From NCBI RefSeq assembly GCF_001315945.1, contig NZ_BBBG01000026.1, positions 1-33,652 of the forward strand: a stretch of 33,652 nucleotides of DNA, given 5' to 3'. This document shows, one piece after another, positions 8,706-19,197 of the stretch. Source of the stretch: Methanogenium cariaci JCM 10550. GTDB lineage: Archaea; Halobacteriota; Methanomicrobia; Methanomicrobiales; Methanomicrobiaceae. The position numbers and the translations under genes are program-made. The stretch's first letter is position 1; every line of letters begins with the position of its first letter. The notes under the pieces are model-generated. The model was given only the letters and a program-made list of their open reading frames with translations. It was not told the origin of the DNA and made no database searches.

Positions 8706-10616
8706 GTGGAAGCCGCAGATTCCTCTCCAACATTTCTCGGTAGGTTACGCTTTGAACATCTGTTTATTCTAATCTTTATTCTCGCGCTCGTTCTGCGTTT
8801 TCTCTTTCTTGACCTGAAGCTCTTTCATCATGACGAGGCGGTGCATGCCTGGTTCTCGTTTAAACTGCTGACCGAAGGGACATACGTATACGATCCGGTT
8901 TATCACGGTCCACTGCTGTATTATACGACCGCAGGTATGTTCGCCCTCCTGGGTGATTCGGATCTGGTTGCACGGATTGTACCGGCGCTGCTGGGCACCC
9001 TGATGGTGCTTCTGGTCTGGCCGATATACCGGCTGGGATACCTGGGAAAACGCAGTGCCCTTATCGCGGCATTGTTCCTTGCGATATCCCCCCCGAACAT
9101 GGTCTACTTCTCCCGGTTCCTGCGCAATGACATATTCATCGCGTTTTTCACCCTGCTTTTTCTGGTGGCACTCCTGTACTATCTTGAGTACGGGCAGCGT
9201 CGTTATGTTGTTGTGGCAGCCCTTGCCGCAGGGCTGGGCTGCTGTTCCAAGGAGAATATGCCACTCATCCTGATGATCTTCGGCGTCTTCCTTGTCGCGG
9301 CAGTGCTGCTGAAGTGGGTGCATTTGAAGAAGGGATGGTGGCTGGACTTCATCCTCGGCAGTGTGGTGATGCTGGCCGTGGGATCGCTCTTCTATTCGTC
9401 GTTCGGCGCCCACCCGGAGGTGCTGTGGACCGGCGCATTCCAGGCCATCGAGCACTGGACGGCGATGTCGTCCCAGCAGCGTCTGGGGGGGGCCGCCGTA
9501 TTTCTATATCCTGCTCTTCCTGCTCTATGAGGTGCCGATATACCTGCTGGCACTGGTGGGAACCCTGCAGGCGGCCCTCTGTGTCATCTTCCTCCGGAAA
9601 AAAAGCAGCAGGAGACAGAACACCCTGCTTCCGGGACACGGACCGGGGGGGAAGACACAGACGCAGTCTGCGAGACCAGTCTCCCGGCGCCAGATGAAGA
9701 CGAAACAGAAAGCTGCCGCATGCCGGTGCCGGAAGTGACAGCGGCAGCGGAAGATGAGATATCGTATTCCGAATCGGATGTCAATGTAGGATCAGACACT
9801 TCATTAAATGCGGAATCAGGATCTGAATTCGCACCGGAACCTGCCGAGCCGATAAAGACCCAGACAGAGGCCGCAGATGAAGATGCAACAGCCGGAAAGG
9901 CCACCCCACAGACAGAGGAAAGGGCACCCTCTTTCCTCTCCCGGATGGCGAGAGCACTCTGCGACGGTGCGGACCAGCCGGGATTCGACCGTCATCTCGG
10001 TTTTACCCTCTTCTGTATCTGGTGGATGGTGGCGTCACTTGGCGTCTATGCCATCATCGGTGAGAAGGTACCGTGGCTGATTGTGCACCAGCTCCTTCCG
10101 ATGATCTTTGTGGCGGCATTTTTAATGACCCGCAAGAAGGCAGTCCTGGCCCTCGCATTGTCCGTCTTCCTCATCGTGATGATGGCGCATGTCGCCTTCA
10201 CCCCCCCTGCCGATATCAATGAACCGATTGTGCAGGTGCAGAACTCCGAGGAGCTGCGGGAGCTCTTCGCCCTCATTGATGCAGGGAATAAGACGGCGGT
10301 GACAACCGAGGGCGTATGGCCGCTGCCGTGGTACTACCGCGGCGATCGTGCGGAGAAAATAACCTATCTCTCGTCAGCGGCCGACAATCCGGATCACTTT
10401 GCCGACGGAACGTATGACGTCATCGTATCCGGCAGTCCGGACGGATTCTCTGACGTGCCGGGGGGGTATCAGCGAAAGGATGTCATCCGGCAGAGCTACT
10501 GGTTCTCCATCTATGACAACGGAGACCGGCTGGTGGCATACTATTTCTTCCGCGACGGGAAGCTGGGCAGTGTGAACTGGAATCTCTTTGTTCCGGGGGG
10601 GAACACCACTGCCTGA
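8706..10616 (+). CDS. Agl23-type membrane protein, flippase-associated (TIGR03663-like; frame-broken)
   Basis: About 635 residues after repair. Start is GTG 8706, nine bases after S10. The N-terminal region has FLFLDLKLFHHDEAVHAW, the Asp-Glu of GT-C-type glycosyltransferases, VYHGPLLYY, then a series of membrane helices and ISP-NMVYFSRFLRNDIF, typical of the family annotated as flippase activity-associated protein Agl23. A very acidic Ser/Glu-rich linker (about 9650-9900) precedes more helices (FCIWWMVASLGVYAIIGEKVPWL) and a soluble tail. Frames change twice: at 9485-9492 (eight G; four or seven needed) and 9645-9651 (seven; five needed). Family members lie in S-layer or N-glycan gene neighbourhoods, as here; enzymatic activity is inferred only. 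Confidence 0.8.
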
Positions 10617-10999
10617 CGTGCATTCCTTTTTTCCGTTCTCTTTTTTTCTCCGGTCATTTTGGCATTCAGATTCTTTGATTTATTTTGTATTCCCTGACCG
10701 TCCATTTTCCGGGATCGCAGTGACCACCATCCGGACAGGATCTATCCGGTTTCAATTGATATCAGCCTCTCCGATGGACCGGAGTAAAAGGGACGGCGAG
10801 TTCTCTCATCGCTCTTCATAGCTATGAGATTGCCCAAAAAAAGAGAAATCAAAAAATGATGGTGCTGGCGAGGACAGCAGATCGCATGCCCGCCCATAGA
10901 CAACGGTGGATGAGAATGCCTATGACAGAAAAAACAACTCAGTGAAAAACCACTTAAAAAACAGAAAAATAAATTGAATAAAAAATATGAGGAGAACCG
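10617..10999. terminator. Convergent intergenic region with T-tracts on both strands
   Basis: No convincing gene in these 383 bp. Just after the plus-strand stop, T6 and T7 tracts at about 10626-10652 fit archaeal termination of the Agl23-like gene. From about 10900 to 10998 there are at least four A5-A6 tracts on plus (T-tracts on minus), suited to ending the minus-strand cetZ-like operon. The middle is unremarkable. Confidence 0.6.
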
Positions 11000-12142
11000 T
11001 TATCCCAGTTCATCCCATTTGTTATACCGACGGTATATGACAAACCCGACGCCTGCAATGATGACAACGACCACGAGGATGATCACATACGTTCCAAGCC
11101 CGCTGAAGTCGGGAAGCAACCCACCTTCGCCGATATCCTCTCTCACTTCGGTGGACATCGCAAGCGCTTCATTTGCCGTCAGCTGTGCCTCGTTGGCATT
11201 CAGGCGTGACTGATAGTAATCCTTGTTGTCACGGAAGTCCTTTGCCTGGGACATCTTTGTCTCTGCGAGAGAGACCTTATTCTGGATAGCGGTAACACGG
11301 GTGTCGCCCGACATACTCCGGTTGTTGATGAAGTAGCTGACGTCACCGTTGACCTGATCGATGGTCACCTGTGCACTGTCGATGAGTTTGCTGGCGTAGG
11401 CATCCTCCAGACTGGCCTCTGCCTGTTCAATGAGTGTTCCTGCTTCCCCCCCAAGCAACACATTCGCCTGTGAGTAACTGGCGGTCTTTGACTGATCGAC
11501 CTTCTGGTCTGCCTGTTGGTAGAGCTGTTCGGCCTGTGCGACATTCACATCAAGTGCGGTATACTCATCAATCGACGTACGAAGCTCATTGATCTGTTCT
11601 TCACGGAGATCTCGTATCTTGTCGACATCTCCGGGATTGATCACCGTGCGTTCAATGAGTAACTCGTTGCCGGCCCAGACTTTGCCATCCTCATCCAGCT
11701 GACGCAGACGGAAGAGAGCAGTTTTCGAGGTCTGTGAGACAGCAGGCACCTTTCCGGCAAGGGCATAGTCCACCGTCACGTCATTTTCATCCGGGTAGGA
11801 AATGTCCCATCCAAGGAGGCGCACATACCGGCTGCTGGTCTGTTTCGGGATTCCCTGTTTATTCACCTTAACGGTATAATCCCATTCAGGATCATCAAGT
11901 TCGGTGTATGCCTCAAGTTCTTCATTGATGTTAAACGTGCCCTTATCCCCGCTGCCGGTTAGTTTGACAACAACATGGACGATGACCTGTTCTCCTGGTG
12001 CAAGATCCCCCCCGGATGCAGGGTCAACGTCCCCCCCAATGACCTCAACAAAATCTGCTGCCGCTGCACCCTGCACCAGGCAGAGCGCAAGCATTAATGA
12101 AAGTATTAGTGTAAATCCCCCCCGTTTCATGGTGTATTTCAC
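11000..12142 (-). CDS. Secreted coiled-coil protein with C-terminal membrane anchor
   Basis: 380 residues. Signal peptide with Lys/Arg then LILSLMLALCLVQGAAAA, cut probably before DFVEV. Residues about 27-175 form a beta-rich domain (ELEAYTELDDPEWDYTVKV, DVTVDYALAGKVP, ALFRLRQLDEDGKVWAGNELL). About 180-335 is a long helical, Gln/Ala/Glu-rich, likely coiled-coil segment (AQAEQLYQQADQKVDQSK). A membrane helix (TYVIILVVVVIIAGVGFVIY) and the short basic tail YRRYNKWDELG end it. The gene follows the cetZ-like gene by 15 bp on the same strand. The N-terminal domain recurs in the protein at 30807-32616. Frame is intact; run-derived extra Gly residues are likely at 11446, 12007 and 12031. I know no named family. 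Confidence 0.85.
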   Translation of the reverse strand: MKYTMKRGGFTLILSLMLALCLVQGAAAADFVEVIGGDVDPASGGDLAPGEQVIVHVVVKLTGSGDKGTFNINEELEAYTELDDPEWDYTVKVNKQGIPKQTSSRYVRLLGWDISYPDENDVTVDYALAGKVPAVSQTSKTALFRLRQLDEDGKVWAGNELLIERTVINPGDVDKIRDLREEQINELRTSIDEYTALDVNVAQAEQLYQQADQKVDQSKTASYSQANVLLGGEAGTLIEQAEASLEDAYASKLIDSAQVTIDQVNGDVSYFINNRSMSGDTRVTAIQNKVSLAETKMSQAKDFRDNKDYYQSRLNANEAQLTANEALAMSTEVREDIGEGGLLPDFSGLGTYVIILVVVVIIAGVGFVIYRRYNKWDELG

Positions 12143-12157
12143 CTGATTCTCTGATTA

Positions 12158-13344
12158 TTATTCAAAGAGCGGATCAATCTCGTCTCCGTCGAACATGGAT
12201 GAACGACGTTCTTTGGACTTGACTACATCCTCCTTTGTTTCTTTTGCAATTTCCATTAGTTCGCGGATACGCGGTGCGTCGCCAATCGTTGCAAGCACAA
12301 CCACAGCAGCCACCTTTGAACTCTCTGTCGGATAGTCACCACCACGGACTTCAACACCCGCGATGTTCTCTTCAACCCATGATTTGGACTTCTCGACCCC
12401 CCCTTTGCGGTCCATCTCGCCGGGTGGCCCTGCTACCAGCACAAGCGCACGTTCGGCAGTCGTGTAATCACAGGGCATCGTCAGACGACCCAGCATCGCA
12501 CGGCGTACAAGACCGATAATCTTTGCCGATTTGTCTTCGCCGGTGAGTACTTCCTCTGCTACTTCCCGCTTCTTCAGACCCCCCCTCAGGAAGCCACCGC
12601 CAAAACCCTGTTTCTGCCGGGTGCTCTTACTGACAGTTTCCGAGATCGCATATCCGACACTGCTCATACCACCGCCGCGGAGGGTGTTGATGATCTCACT
12701 CGAATCAACAACCATCTCACCGATACCTGCCTTACTAACCTCACCTGCACGGAATAACACGCCGAATCTGCGGACGATCTCGTCATTGAGACGCTGGTAG
12801 GCACCGCGAACACTTTCTCCCTCATTCTTCCACGCACTGTTGTCAAATATGAAGGTGTTGTCCGCTTCATTTACCAGTGTTGAGAGACTGCGGGCTGCGT
12901 TGTAGGAGTAGAGTCTCCCTTCCTCGGGTGCAGGAAGAATACCCAGGGCATAGACCGGTTCCCGATAAATTCGTTTCAGGTGACGGGCCAGCACCGGTGA
13001 TCCACCGGATCCGGTACCTCCTCCCAGACCGGCACAGATAACAAATGCATCAATGTCATGGGTGCCGCGATTGTCGATGATATTGATGATACTGTCGATC
13101 TCGTCTGCGGTGATTTTTGCTCCGGTTACATTATCAGTGCCGACTCCATGGCCTTTGACCACGGTCTGCCCAATGAGAATGCGATCTTTGAGCTCGATAT
13201 TGTCGAGACCCATAAGATCCGTCCGTGCAGTGTTCACCACAATCCCCCCCGGAAACTCCTTGTCGGTGCCTTCTTGTCCTGTTCTATAAACATGTCGACA
13301 ATTTTTCCGCCTGCCTGGCCGAATCCTATGAAAAAAACTCTCAT
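12158..13344 (-). CDS. CetZ/FtsZ-like tubulin-superfamily GTPase (frame-broken N-terminus)
   Basis: About 395 residues. From ATG 13344 the protein begins MRVFFIGFGQAGGKIVDMF, the nucleotide-binding start of the FtsZ/CetZ family; the frame is lost at 13244-13250, where seven C should be five to give RSFRGIVVNTARTDL. The tubulin signature GLGGGTGSGGSP lies near residue 110, followed by ALGILPAPEEG and SLSTLVNEADN. The C-terminus is charged and helical (KETKEDVVKSKERRSS) and ends FDGDEIDPLFE. Family members form GTP-dependent filaments that control division or shape. It resembles CetZ-type archaeal paralogues more than cell-division FtsZ. Cotranscription with the downstream secreted coiled-coil gene is very likely. 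Divergent from the FAD oxidoreductase gene. Confidence 0.85.
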
Positions 13345-13458
13345 ATGTGAACACCATCTGATTGAATGAAGATAATCGCTTCTTCAGATTACAAAATATG
13401 TTTCTTTCATAACTTCAAAAACTTTCTTATGCCAATTCTTGTTAATAATAGATGTATA

Positions 13459-14722
13459 ATGAGAATCTGCATCATAGGTGGGGGATTAACCGGTCTTTCT
13501 GCCGCATATCGGCTCTCCGGTACACATTCCGTTGACATACTGGAGGCTTCAGCAGAGGCGGGGGGCTTATTGTCCTCCTCTCCCGTCCGGGACACCTTTA
13601 TTGAGCGGTATTATCATCACTGTTTTTCCGGTGATGCACATCTCCTGGCGCTCATGGATGAACTGGGCCTCGCAGCAGATCTCACCTGGCTCAACGGGAG
13701 CACCGGTTACTTCAGCGAAGGGCACATCTACCCTCTGACGTCCCCCCCCGTTGAAATTCTTCGCTATCCGCTTCTCACCCTGCGCGATAAATTCAGGCTC
13801 GGTCTTCTGACACTCCGGGCCGGGAAATATCAGGCAGATTCCTATGATGACATGACGGCAGACGCGTTCATTCTGGACACCTGTGGGCAGCATGTCTATG
13901 ACTCATTCTTTGCACCCCCCCTGTTGCGCAGCAAATTCGGGGGGGACCGGCGTCATGAAGTCTCGGCTGCCTGGCTGATATCACGAATTGCCATCCGTTC
14001 CGACCGCGGGCCGCAGGGGGGGGAACGACTGGGATATCTGCGGCATGGCTACCAGAGCCTGATCACGGCACTCTCGGATGCAATACAGGAGAAGGGCGGA
14101 ACAATTCATACCCATACCCCGGCCCGTTCCCTGAAGAAGAACGAAGACGGAACGTGGACGGTCAACGGCACCGCCTATGACGCCGTCATCTCGACGGTCC
14201 GGCCCTCCGCCCTCACCGCTCTGGGCGGCCCTTCCCTCCCGGACATCCCCCCCTACCAGGGAGCCGCCTGCGTGACGCTGGCCCTCCCCCGTGACGTACT
14301 GCAGGGCATATACTGGTCAATATCAAGGATGAGGCCCCCCCGTATGGTGCGGTCATCGGGCACACCAACTTTGCCCCCCCCTGGAATGGTACGGGGGAAC
14401 ACATCGTCTATCTGGCATCCTACTTCCGGGAAGACCTGTCGGAGGATCATGAAGAACGGATGATCGCGGATTTCTGTAAACGCTTCAATGTCTCCCGCGA
14501 CGAGATCCGCTGGCATCATATGACCGCGGATACTGCGGCAGGGCCGGTATACATCACCGGATACCGGAATCTCATTCCGCCGTATGAGACAGACGGCATA
14601 TACTATGCCGGTATGTTCTCCTCCCCCCCGAATTACCCGGAGCGGAGTATGGAGGATCGGTGGTCGCGGCACAGGCCATCGTGGATCGGATCCTGTCCCC
14701 CCCGGAGGCGGGCCATGACTGA
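13459..14722 (+). CDS. FAD-dependent oxidoreductase, amine-oxidase/protoporphyrinogen-oxidase-like (frame-broken)
   Basis: About 420 residues. MRICIIGGGLTGLSAAYRLS is a Rossmann FAD motif, followed by DILEASAEAGGLL, the FERYYHHCF-like block (ERYYHHCF) and LLRSKFG-DRRHEVSAAWL. The C-terminal part HTNFAPPWNGTGEHIVYLASY and ITGYRNLIPPYETDGIYYAGMF follows in other frames. Breaks: a base missing near 14316 (IYWVNIKDEA restored), 14374-14380 (seven C for five) and a missing G near 14663 (SMEGSVVAAQAIVDRIL restored). Members of this group occur in polysaccharide and glycosylation loci; the substrate is unknown. The stop overlaps the ATG of the next gene, so the four genes to 18431 form one operon. 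The true start ATG 13459 is preferred over an earlier one at 13366 because it opens the FAD motif. Confidence 0.82.
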
Positions 14723-15427
14723 ATATGAAGTCTGCGCCATCCTCCCGGTCTACAATGATCGCGAGGCGCTGGAGATTGCCATCCCCCGTTCCATCGAGGT
14801 GCTGGAGGGGATCACGGACTCATTCCTCCTCGCGGTGGCAGAGGACGGCAGCACCGACGGCAGCGCAGAGTTTGTGCAGGAATGGGAAACAAAAGATTCC
14901 CGTGTCCGACTCTTTCATGCAGACGAACGCCTCGGCCGGGGGGGGACGGCCCTGACCCGAGTCATCCGTGCGGTGGATGCGGATATTGTCTGTTACTATG
15001 ATGTGGACCTCGCAACGGACATGGCCCATCTGCCCGCGCTGGTGCAGGCCATCCGGGATGGCAGTGATGTGGCGACCGGCTCACGCCTGATGCCGGAGAG
15101 TGACATTGTGCGCACACAGGAACGAGAAGTGGCGAGCCGGGGGGGATATAATTTTCTGGTGCGGACTGTGCTCAAAAGCAGGCTCTATGACCACCAGTGC
15201 GGGTTCAAGCATTCCGCCGAAGCCGCATCCTCCCGCTTTTGGATACCATTGAGGCACCGCACTGGTTCTGGGACACCGAACTTCTCGTCCGGGCGCAGAA
15301 AAAAGGATTTCGCATTACAGAGTTCCCGGTGCGCTGGCGGACCAGTGACAAGACGACGGTCAGGTTCAGTGACGTGACCGGGATGGGCACGGCGATATTT
15401 CATCTCAGGCGGCACCTGAATGATTAA
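14715..15427 (+). CDS. Family 2 glycosyltransferase, dolichol-phosphate sugar transferase type (frame-broken)
   Basis: About 236 residues. ILPVYNDREAL and VAEDGSTDGSAEF are the GT-A nucleotide-binding motifs, YYDVDLATDM carries the DxD metal site, and GSRLMPESDI and YDHQCGFK match DPM1-like polyprenyl-phosphate glycosyltransferases. One G is missing near 15209, after GFK; the repaired end reads AFRRSRILPLLDTI, WFWDTELLVRAQKKG and FPVRW. Runs at 14938-14945 and 15139-15145 add one Gly each. It starts inside the last codons of the oxidoreductase gene and ends overlapping the next. Likely loads a sugar on dolichol phosphate for surface glycosylation. Confidence 0.88.
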
Positions 15428-16390
15428 AAAGGCCGCGGCCATTGTGCTGCCCACCATTCTTGCCGTCGGCATCATCGCATACATGCTCTACCGGGTATGG
15501 GATGACCTCTTTATCGCCATTCAGAATGCGGTCTGGTCCTACCTGGCCCTTGCAGTCATCATCTGTGTCGTGGCATGGTTTCTTCGCGGCTTCCGGTATC
15601 GTTCCATTCTTGCAAGTCTCGCCGTTACGGTATCCATCTGGCTCTCCACCGCCTGCATCTATCTCTCACAGACTGCAAATCTCATCGTCCCGGCACGGCT
15701 GGGCGACCTGATCCGGCTCTTTATCCTGAAGCATGAAGCGGATGCGACCTACACCAGCGGTCTCTCATCTGTAGTGGTGGAGCGGTTCTTTGACATTGTG
15801 ACCATCGCCCTCTTAGGGGGGGCGTTGACGATTCCCTTTGTGCTGAACGTCCCGGACTGGTTTATCACCGTCGTCTACGTGGCGCTTGCCTCTGTGGCAT
15901 CTTTGTTTTGGTGCTCTTCTCGGCGGGCAGACTTCAGTCCGAGAACAAATATCTCAAGGTCGGCATTAACCTGCTCAACCAGGTGAAGCAGGCCTCCCTT
16001 TCGACGCAGGGCATCATCGGTCTCTCGGCCATCTCCATCCTGATCTGGATAACCGATGTCGTGATCTGCTATGTGATTGCCCTGATGTTCGGAGCGGCCG
16101 TCCCGTTTGTGGTGGTCACGCTGGCGATTGTCATCGGCAATCTCGTCAAGGCGGTGCCGCTGACGCCCGGCGGTGTCGGCACCTATGAGGTGGCAGTCGC
16201 CCTGACCCTCTCGCTTGCCGGTGTGGACCCTGCGGTGGCCACCCTGATCGCGGTCATTGACCATCTGGTCAAAAACGGCGTCACGCTTGCCGGGGGGGGT
16301 GTCGTCTCGCTCTATGTCTTCGGCGACTGGGCGGTCACCCTCCTGCGCCGGGCCTTCTCGCACTCTCTGGATGTATCGGAGGTTAAATGA
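15420..16390 (+). CDS. Flippase-like membrane protein (LPG-synthase TM / UPF0104 type; frame-broken)
   Basis: About 322 residues with seven or eight membrane helices. The motif YLSQTANLIVPARLGDLIRLF and VVVERFFDI in the first half and KAVPLTPGGVGTYE in the second are characteristic of this family (the membrane part of Haloferax AglD and of bacterial MprF/lysylphosphatidylglycerol synthases). The frame changes near 15899 with a base lost after SVA; repaired reading is GIFVLVLFSAGRLQ. The eight-base G run at 16292-16299 adds one Gly. Starts ATG 15420, overlapping the GT2 stop, and its TGA overlaps the next ATG (ATGA). Together with the GT2 gene it corresponds to a split AglD. Confidence 0.86.
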
Positions 16391-18431
16391 TCAGTCCGGC
16401 TGCTCAGGCAGCAGGGCTCATCCTCTGGCTGCTGGTACTGAAAGTGCTTCAGGTCGCACTCTGGCCCACTCTCTCAAACACGTTCGGGCGGTTTGCCTAC
16501 CCGGTCTCCTATCCGTTATCATTTCTGTTATTCGGGGGCATCAGTTGGTACCTGGGCCTCGTCCGCCTCCCGGTGCAGGCGGCAGTGATCCCGTTTCTCT
16601 TGATCATCGGGTATTATGCCGCCACCGGGTGGTACACCCGCGAGAGGTTTGCCGGTGTCTGGAAATGGGATGCCGCATTCCTGCTCTGTTTTGTCTTCAT
16701 GACCGAGATTCGGTTCTTTAATCCGATGATCTCCTACGCAGAGAAGTTCATGGATCATGCCTTCCTCGCGTCCGTGATGCGTCTGCCGGTGGTCGCTCCT
16801 GCCGACCCGTGGTTTGCCGGAGGGACACTCGGCGTCTACTATTATCTTGGACACTGGATGATGGGGGGGTAACGGGCATCCTCTCCGGAACCCCCCCGTC
16901 ACCGGTCGCATTCAACCTCATGCTGCCGACGGTCTTTGCCAATGCGGCAGTCTCTCTTTATGCGGTGGGCCATCTGTTCCTGACCCGCTTCCGGGCACTC
17001 CCGGTGGCGGCTCTCTTCCTTGCCAACCCCCCCTCATTTTTTGTGCAGGCAGCCATGGGGGGCCGATGCCCACGGGATACTCTGGAACTCCACCCGCACC
17101 ATCACCAACACCATCAATGAGTATCCGCTCTTCTCATTTCTCTGGGGGTGACCCCCCCCATGCCCATGTGCTCTCGCTCTTTGTTCAGGCGCTCTTCATC
17201 TTCCTCATGCTCTACATCCTGAAGGAATGGGGGGGCAATCTCCCTGAACGCAGCCGGTGGATCTGTCTGGGTGCAGCAGCCCTCACACTGGGCGTGATGC
17301 CGGGGGGGACGAATTCCTGGGATGTGCTCATCTATGCACCTTTGCTCCTTGCGGTGGGAGCTCTCGTCTGGTACCAGGCCAAAGATGCCGCGGTGCCCGA
17401 CCCGTACCCCCCCTGGCGCCTCTTTCTTGTCTGCCCAATCGTCTCCATCCTTGCGTTTGCACCCTATTACCTGATGCTCACGACCCAGGGCATCGCCGGT
17501 ATCGGCATCGTGCCGACTCCCTCATCGGTGCCGGAGTTTATGCTGGTCTATGGATTTTTCATTGTCGTCTTCTGGTGTGCCACGCTCCGCGACATCCGGG
17601 AGACGCCCTGTCTGCTCCTAGTGCTCGTGCCTTTGTGCTCACCGGGTATACAGCAGCAGGGCTTGCCGCGGTGCCGCTCGTGGCCCTTCTGCTGCGGCGC
17701 ACCTTCCGTCCTGCGGAGGTGATCACCATCTTCGGGCTGGCGGTGCTGATCTTCACCGAACTCTTCTACTTCATTGACAGCATGGGTGACGTCTACTACC
17801 GGATGAATACCGTGTTCAAACTCGGCCTTGTCGCCTGGATGATGATGAGCACCGGTGCCTTCCTCTGGCTCGGGGAGTGGCTGACGCAGCACCTAAAAGA
17901 CCGGTCCGCACCCACGTGGGCGGTCCGCGCCGGTGCCGGTGCGATTGTTCTCCTTCTCATCTGTGCACCGGTGCTGATTCCTGACTTAACCTACGGCTAC
18001 GGCGGAAAGACACTGGACGGCCTTGCCTGGGTGGATAACTCTCATCCCGGTGACGCGGCCGCGGTGGCATATCTGTCGGCCTGCCGGGAAACGTCACCAT
18101 CGTTGAGGCCGAGGGCGGGGATTATGCATACTTCTCCCGCATATCGTCGTTCACCGGCATCCCTGCAATCATCGGCATGCGTTTCACGAGATGATGTGGC
18201 GGGGGGGTATGATGCGGGTGTCTCGCAACGCATGGCCGATGTGCGGATGATCTATGAAGACCCTACCCGTTCGCCGTCCCTGCTTGCCACATACGGGGGG
18301 GTGGACTATCTGGTGCGGGGGGAGATACCGAAAACGAGCATTATACCGTCCAGCTTCCTGAGGATGTCCTGGAAGAAGTATTTTCAGAAAACGGGACCAC
18401 AATATACCGCGTTCTGCCGCGTTCTGCCTGA
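16387..18431 (+). CDS. YYY/DUF2298 polytopic membrane protein (TIGR03662-like; frame-broken)
   Basis: About 675 residues after repair. The name-giving Tyr triplet is seen in GVYYYLGHWMMG near residue 155; other family blocks are SYPLSFLLFGG, GADAHGILWNSTRTI, NEYPLFSFLWGDPHAHVL, TNSWDVL, ELFYFIDSMGDVYYRMNTVFK and GLPGNVTIVEAEGGDYAYFSR. Many membrane helices in between. Breaks: 16863-16869 (seven for five), 17055-17060 (six for five), 17135-17139 (five for four), 17152-17159 (eight for four), near 17600, near 18079, 18200-18206 (seven for five) and 18317-18322 (six for four). After the last repair the protein ends LPEDVLEEVFSENGTTIYRV, stop 18431. Probable GT-C-type or carrier protein in surface glycosylation; exact activity unknown. 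Confidence 0.82.
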
Positions 18432-18522
18432 ATTCAGAAGGAATTTCGGGCACGCAGAAGTGGGTTTCAATAACCTTTATCCCCCCCCACTGTCGATATA
18501 ATATGGCTGCATCAATCACGAA

Positions 18523-18605
18523 CTGATGAGTGATGAGGGAGCAATACGCTACCACGTACGCCCGGGTAAAAGACCGGGAGTATTCTGTGCTCCTGAATGA
18601 GGTGA
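18523..18605 (+). promoter_or_regulatory. Kink-turn (C/D-box-like) leader of the L7Ae operon
   Basis: A foldable leader lies just before L7Ae. GTGATGA (18530-18536) matches a C box (RUGAUGA) and CTGA (18593-18596) a D box. Between them GGAGCA (18538-18543) pairs perfectly with TGCTCC (18588-18593), ATAC (18544-18547) with GTAT (18580-18583), and CCCGG (18561-18565) with CCGGG (18574-18578). The Shine-Dalgarno GAGGTGA (18599-18605) follows the D box by two bases. L7Ae is the archaeal kink-turn-binding protein and its binding to its own mRNA leader has been reported in other archaea; here autoregulation is inferred. A second CTGATGA lies at 18523-18529. GATATAATATGG at about 18495 is a plausible TATA region. 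Confidence 0.6.
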
Positions 18606-18608
18606 GTT

Positions 18609-18977
18609 ATGTCAAAAGTATACGCAACATTTGAAGTTCCTGACGAGATCCAGAACAAAGCTCTTGAAGTTCTTGAGGTCTCCCGGGACACCGGTAAAAT
18701 TAAGAAAGGATCAAACGAAGCAACAAAGGCTGTCGAGCGCGGAAACGCTGAACTCGTGCTTATCGGCGGCGACGTTGAGCCGGAAGAGATTGTGATGCAC
18801 CTTCCTGCACTCTGCGAAGAAAAGCAGATTCCGTATCTGATCATCAATAAGCAGAATGATGTTGGCGCAGCAAGCGGACTCGATGTCGGCTCCGCAGCAG
18901 CAGCAATTGTCAAGGCAGGAAAAGCAAAGGATCTTCTTGTTGAGGTCGTTGGACAGATCTCAGAACTGAGAGAGTGA
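18609..18977 (+). CDS. rpl7ae: Ribosomal protein L7Ae (eL8), kink-turn-binding protein
   Basis: 122 residues, full length and free of long G/C runs. Conserved RNA-binding block KIKKGSNEATKAVERG, then ELVLIGGDVEPEEIVMHLPALCEE and DVGAASGLDVGSAAAAIV. A subunit of the large ribosomal subunit and also of C/D and H/ACA RNPs and RNase P in archaea. ATG 18609 with GAGGTGA four to five bases upstream. First gene of the L7Ae-S28e-L24e-NDK string with short spacers (8, 5 and 6 bp). Confidence 0.97.
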   Translation: MSKVYATFEVPDEIQNKALEVLEVSRDTGKIKKGSNEATKAVERGNAELVLIGGDVEPEEIVMHLPALCEEKQIPYLIINKQNDVGAASGLDVGSAAAAIVKAGKAKDLLVEVVGQISELRE

Positions 18978-18985
18978 ACTGACCT

Positions 18986-19192
18986 ATGGCAGACGCAACG
19001 CCAGCAGAAGTCCTTGAGGTCATTGGCAGTACCGGTATGCATGGGGAAGCTATGCAGGTGAAGTGCCGTATCCTCGAAGGAAACAATAAAGGCCGTATCA
19101 TCAGCCGCAACACGGTTGGACCTATCCGTGAAGGCGATGTCATCATGCTCCTTGAAACCGAGCGTGAAGCAAAGAAACTCTCAAGAAGGTGA
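18986..19192 (+). CDS. rps28e: Ribosomal protein S28e (eS28)
   Basis: 68 residues. [38 protein letters not shown] and the end [14 protein letters not shown] are typical of archaeal S28e; it is a small OB-fold protein at the mRNA exit side of the small subunit. The end [14 protein letters not shown] matches the family's Arg-rich terminus. Eight bases after L7Ae. Confidence 0.96.
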   Translation: MADATPAEVLEVIGSTGMHGEAMQVKCRILEGNNKGRIISRNTVGPIREGDVIMLLETEREAKKLSRR

Positions 19193-19197
19193 AGTGA

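Noticed and set aside
13252..13358. Start MVFTYESF of the cetZ-like protein
   Set aside because: It is out of frame with the FtsZ-type start MRVFFIGFGQAGG; the apparent start comes from the frame shift at 13244-13250. (Span read on minus.)
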